From: Ignavibacteria bacterium
Lineage (GTDB): Bacteria; Bacteroidota; Ignavibacteria; Ignavibacteriales; Ignavibacteriaceae
Assembly (NCBI GenBank): GCA_029863735.1
Contig: JAOTUT010000064.1
Location: 1-7,565, forward strand
Direction: 5' to 3'
DNA: 7,565 nt
Of this stretch, positions 6,601 to 7,565 are shown piece by piece. Under the pieces are notes generated by a model, which was given only the letters and a program-made list of their open reading frames with translations, was not told where the DNA came from and did no database searches. A program made the position numbers and the translations under genes. Within the stretch, counting starts at the first letter, position 1. Each line of letters starts with the position of its first letter.

Positions 6601-7150
6601 AGAATCAAATATTTATGAACTACCACCAGTGCCACCAGCAGGAATATTTGATGTAAGATATGGAAGTGGGAAATTGGTAGAAGCATTGAGCAGTGAAAAG
6701 GTCATCCTGATCAGTTCAGACAAATATCCTATAATAATAAAAGCAGAGGGAATGGATCTAATGGTAAGAGATAAGATAAATGGGGAGTTGTTAAATGAGA
6801 AAATTAAAAGTGGAGAAGAAATTAGGATAACAAACAATAAGATTACATCGATAGAGATAACAGGAAGAATATCAGGAGGTTTACCTATTTCTTATGAGTT
6901 ATATCAAAATTATCCCAATCCATTCAATCCAAGTACAACAATTAAGTTTTCATTACAAAAAGAATCTAATGTAAACTTGAGTGTCTATAATGTATTAGGT
7001 GAGTTGGTTTTAACTTTAGTAACCGAACAGTTAAAACCCGGCTATTATGAATATGAGTTCAGCGCATCCAGTCTTGCTTCTGGCGTTTATCTTTACAGAA
7101 TTAATGCTGGAGATTTTGTCTCAACTAAAAAGATGATCCTCCTTCGATAA
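3671..7150 (+). CDS. Secreted Ycf48-like / Asp-box beta-propeller protein with T9SS type A sorting domain (1159 aa)
   Basis: Large exported protein. Residues 1-20 are a signal peptide (MKRLFLLLTF..., cleavage near FPQ). Residues about 21-645 are repeats of the form GWxVGxxGxIxKTTDGGxxW, typical of Ycf48-like and BNR/Asp-box propellers: 13 full units and one lacking the TTDGGxxW half. Residues 654-793 form a separate beta domain with FGQHIDATD (674-682) and ELPPPPPPLIFDARF (692-706). Residues about 797-1074 hold the GWN/GYW pair (W805/Y849-W850, W876/Y922-W923) and a second ELPPxPP...FDVRY (983-997). The sorting domain spans 1075-1159 with YPNPFNPST at 1081-1089. Cyanobacterial Ycf48 helps assemble photosystem II, but the signal peptide and sorting tail point to surface display or secretion, so photosystem assembly should not be inferred. 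Binding to protein or glycan partners is plausible but unproven. Upstream is a 669-base gap, so it is probably transcribed on its own. Confidence 0.95.
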   Translation: MKRLFLLLTFILTTLTGFPQWINQNPVPNGNDLWSTFFIDDNTGWIVGSDGFIKKTTNAGIDWIQQSSSTTLTLRSVQFIDHSTGWICGSSGLILKTTDGGENWFELTSGTSELLTDLHFYDVNIGWAVGYNETIIKTTNGGASWTSQSSAAPFHLNSVDFVDSLVGYAVGKDTINFSANAKILKTTDGGTTWIDKSSILSGYPGINTVEFVDANVGWIGGGSGYFYGFLIKTTDGGDTWGSESIFKSEVTIIRENLLIDYNFGIRSIYFRDSNNGWAVNGGDEYYRAIYTTTNGGANWVQKYFTLEEYDLLSVFVNSIGHGWAVGRNGSIFRTEDDGQSWRQQLSGGVHYGGEEDIYSIFNINENVGWAAGIRDSFSPWDSAVILKTTNSGKTWITKLFNYDYGGIIKTLFFINENIGWAGSNEGLLSSTTDGGENWLGSSVDIQSVSSIIFVDQNTGWLASDNSYYNKEKPELINNIIAKSTDGGITWDQKSSLGGSSIYFSDTNNGWVVGENGSIRKSTDGGETWITKASGITENLNCVKFYNSSLGMCVGNVGTILLSTDSGENWVSKSVGITNDLKSVTFTNSTTAWVVGSNGEILSTADLGNNWIVHKEVTSNNLNSVFFVNENTGWVSGMKGSMFKYSIEPVPPAVWTNQILVEDAGGIESSGVLTFGQHIDATDSIDLSLGEYELPPPPPPLIFDARFNLPTNPEMGSLKDFRDSTKTEIIWTITFQPSSAGYPMSFNWDSLSFPEGTFYLKDRIDGSFVKVNMKNQSSYVLTEPAITSLNISYKGKCSLVSVNNEWNMISVPLLAENMALTNLFPTATSSAYGFDNEYVTEDTLIAGVGYWLKFGGSEELQICGSSLGDTISVQEGWNMFGGYEKDVPITQITSTPSGIIATYFFGYEDGYHIADTLKTGKGYWVRVTSDGILNLNSSGLSKDKEKDQLAKIDQNWGKIKITDNEGKSITLYAAEEEIESNIYELPPVPPAGIFDVRYGSGKLVEALSSEKVILISSDKYPIIIKAEGMDLMVRDKINGELLNEKIKSGEEIRITNNKITSIEITGRISGGLPISYELYQNYPNPFNPSTTIKFSLQKESNVNLSVYNVLGELVLTLVTEQLKPGYYEYEFSASSLASGVYLYRINAGDFVSTKKMILLR
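3800..5599 (+). repeat. Array of 14 Ycf48/Asp-box coding repeats
   Basis: Gly-Trp (or equivalent) positions by residue: 44, 85, 126, 167 (GY), 217, 276, 322, 368, 419, 459, 509, 550 (GM), 591 (AW) and 632. Most are 40-51 residues apart, the longest gap being 59. Thirteen units end in a T[TE]xxGxxW-type Asp box. The last (632-643) stops before it. Units 4, 5, 6, 8 and 10 carry insertions between the GW strand and the Asp box. Confidence 0.88.
6059..7150 (+). other. C-terminal module, copy 2 (diverged duplicate of 1673-2770)
   Basis: These 363 codons are collinear with the end of the beta-helix gene. Clear shared blocks are QITxxPSGIxAT, GKGYWV.VTS.G.LNLNS, QxWGKIKI, EExIES, ELPPxPPxG, GKLVE and the YPNPFNPST sorting domain. 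The extra proline-rich domain just before it (residues 654-793) has no counterpart in the beta-helix protein. Confidence 0.85.
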
Positions 7151-7543
7151 ACCTGACTTCCATCAGGCAGATCTTCGGCAGATAAATGTTGATGAAGTAA
7201 GACCATGATATATTTTCTTTATGACCTTATAAATGAAAGTTTGTAAAAATAATTATTAATACTAACCAATAGGAATTTTAGCACTGTTCTGAATTATAAA
7301 ATTCAGTTACCTAAATTCAATTATTTCGCTAATTGATATCTCTTCTGGCAATATTTTATTGCAATCCATTTCTGACGCAATTGTCATTCAATTCTGTCGT
7401 CGGCTTTTCGAGGACTAAAAAATAACCTAATAATAATTCGATTTTTCAGTTGGTACTGAAGTTGAAATTAATGGAGAACTAGTGGTTTGTTCTCTAACGA
7501 ATAGACTCTTAATCATTTGCAAATAAAAATGCATGGAGAAAAT
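7151..7543. other. Intergenic region with small hairpins (393 bases)
   Basis: No convincing gene is seen on either strand. Perfect or near-perfect inverted repeats occur at 7152-7167 (CCTGA/TCAGG), 7289-7306 (CTGAATT-ATAA-AATTCAG), 7348-7362 (GCAATA-TTT-TATTGC) and 7396-7415 (seven positions with one mismatch). None is followed by a T-run, so none is a standard intrinsic terminator. The last resembles the GC-rich patch near 3250. Confidence 0.5.
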
Positions 7544-7565
7544 ATGATGCAAAAACTTCTTAAGA
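7544..7565 (+). CDS. Start of a third gene, truncated by the window end
   Basis: GGAG at 7535-7538 precedes two adjacent ATG codons, five bases to 7544 and eight to 7547. The frame reads MMQKLLK to the edge. The basic, then hydrophobic opening and the MQK beginning match the signal peptide start of the beta-helix gene, so another exported protein is likely. Only seven codons are visible and the product cannot be named. Either ATG may be the true start. Confidence 0.55.

Noticed and set aside
6147..6837. Two minus-strand frames of about 75 residues
   Set aside because: They lie wholly inside the conserved C-terminal module of the propeller gene and have antisense-type composition.
7488..7516. 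TTGTTC, 17 bases, TAATCA upstream of the third gene as a promoter
   Set aside because: Spacing is right but the hexamers match the consensus poorly (about three and two of six).
7..7555. TATGATGCAAAA at both ends of the window (7-18 and 7543-7554) as a direct repeat
   Set aside because: Twelve bases only, read in different frames and with no extended similarity; most likely coincidence.

Overview
The window is AT-rich DNA carrying two very large genes for secreted proteins, one strongly supported small gene, and the edges of other genes. Both large proteins start with a Sec-type signal peptide and end in a type IX secretion system (T9SS) type A sorting domain (YPNPFNPST signature, then a C-terminal KKMxLL[K/R]). 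This sorting-domain style, the 'GWNxIS ... GKGYWV' repeats and the 'ELPPxPP...FDxR' segments suggest the Ignavibacteria / Chlorobi-Bacteroidetes group. That assignment is a recollection of family style, not a database result.

Layout. Positions 1-274 hold the window edge (possibly the last 15 codons of an upstream gene) and the leader of the first large gene, with a near-consensus sigma70-like promoter at 134-162. Positions 275-2770 encode an 831-residue right-handed parallel beta-helix protein. Positions 2849-3001 encode a 50-residue single-pass membrane protein behind a very good ribosome binding site. Positions 3002-3670 are non-coding as far as I can see: a weak terminator-like hairpin, an unusual GC-rich island at 3241-3310, a decayed-looking minus-strand reading frame, and the leader of the next gene. 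Positions 3671-7150 encode a 1159-residue protein with 13 full and one partial Ycf48/Asp-box propeller repeats, which suggests two seven-bladed propellers. Positions 7151-7543 are non-coding with several small hairpins. A third gene, also opening with a signal-peptide-like start, begins at 7544 and runs off the end.

How they fit together. The two large genes have unrelated N-terminal recognition or enzyme-like folds (beta-helix versus beta-propeller) fused to nearly equal-length, clearly homologous C-terminal regions of about 365 residues. That region contains a tandem GWN/GYW pair, a proline-rich beta domain and the sorting domain. The simplest reading is a small cluster of T9SS cargo built from a constant export/anchor tail plus exchangeable heads, displayed on or released from the outer membrane. 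I see no CRISPR array, tRNA, rRNA, transposase or recognisable defence or biosynthetic system.
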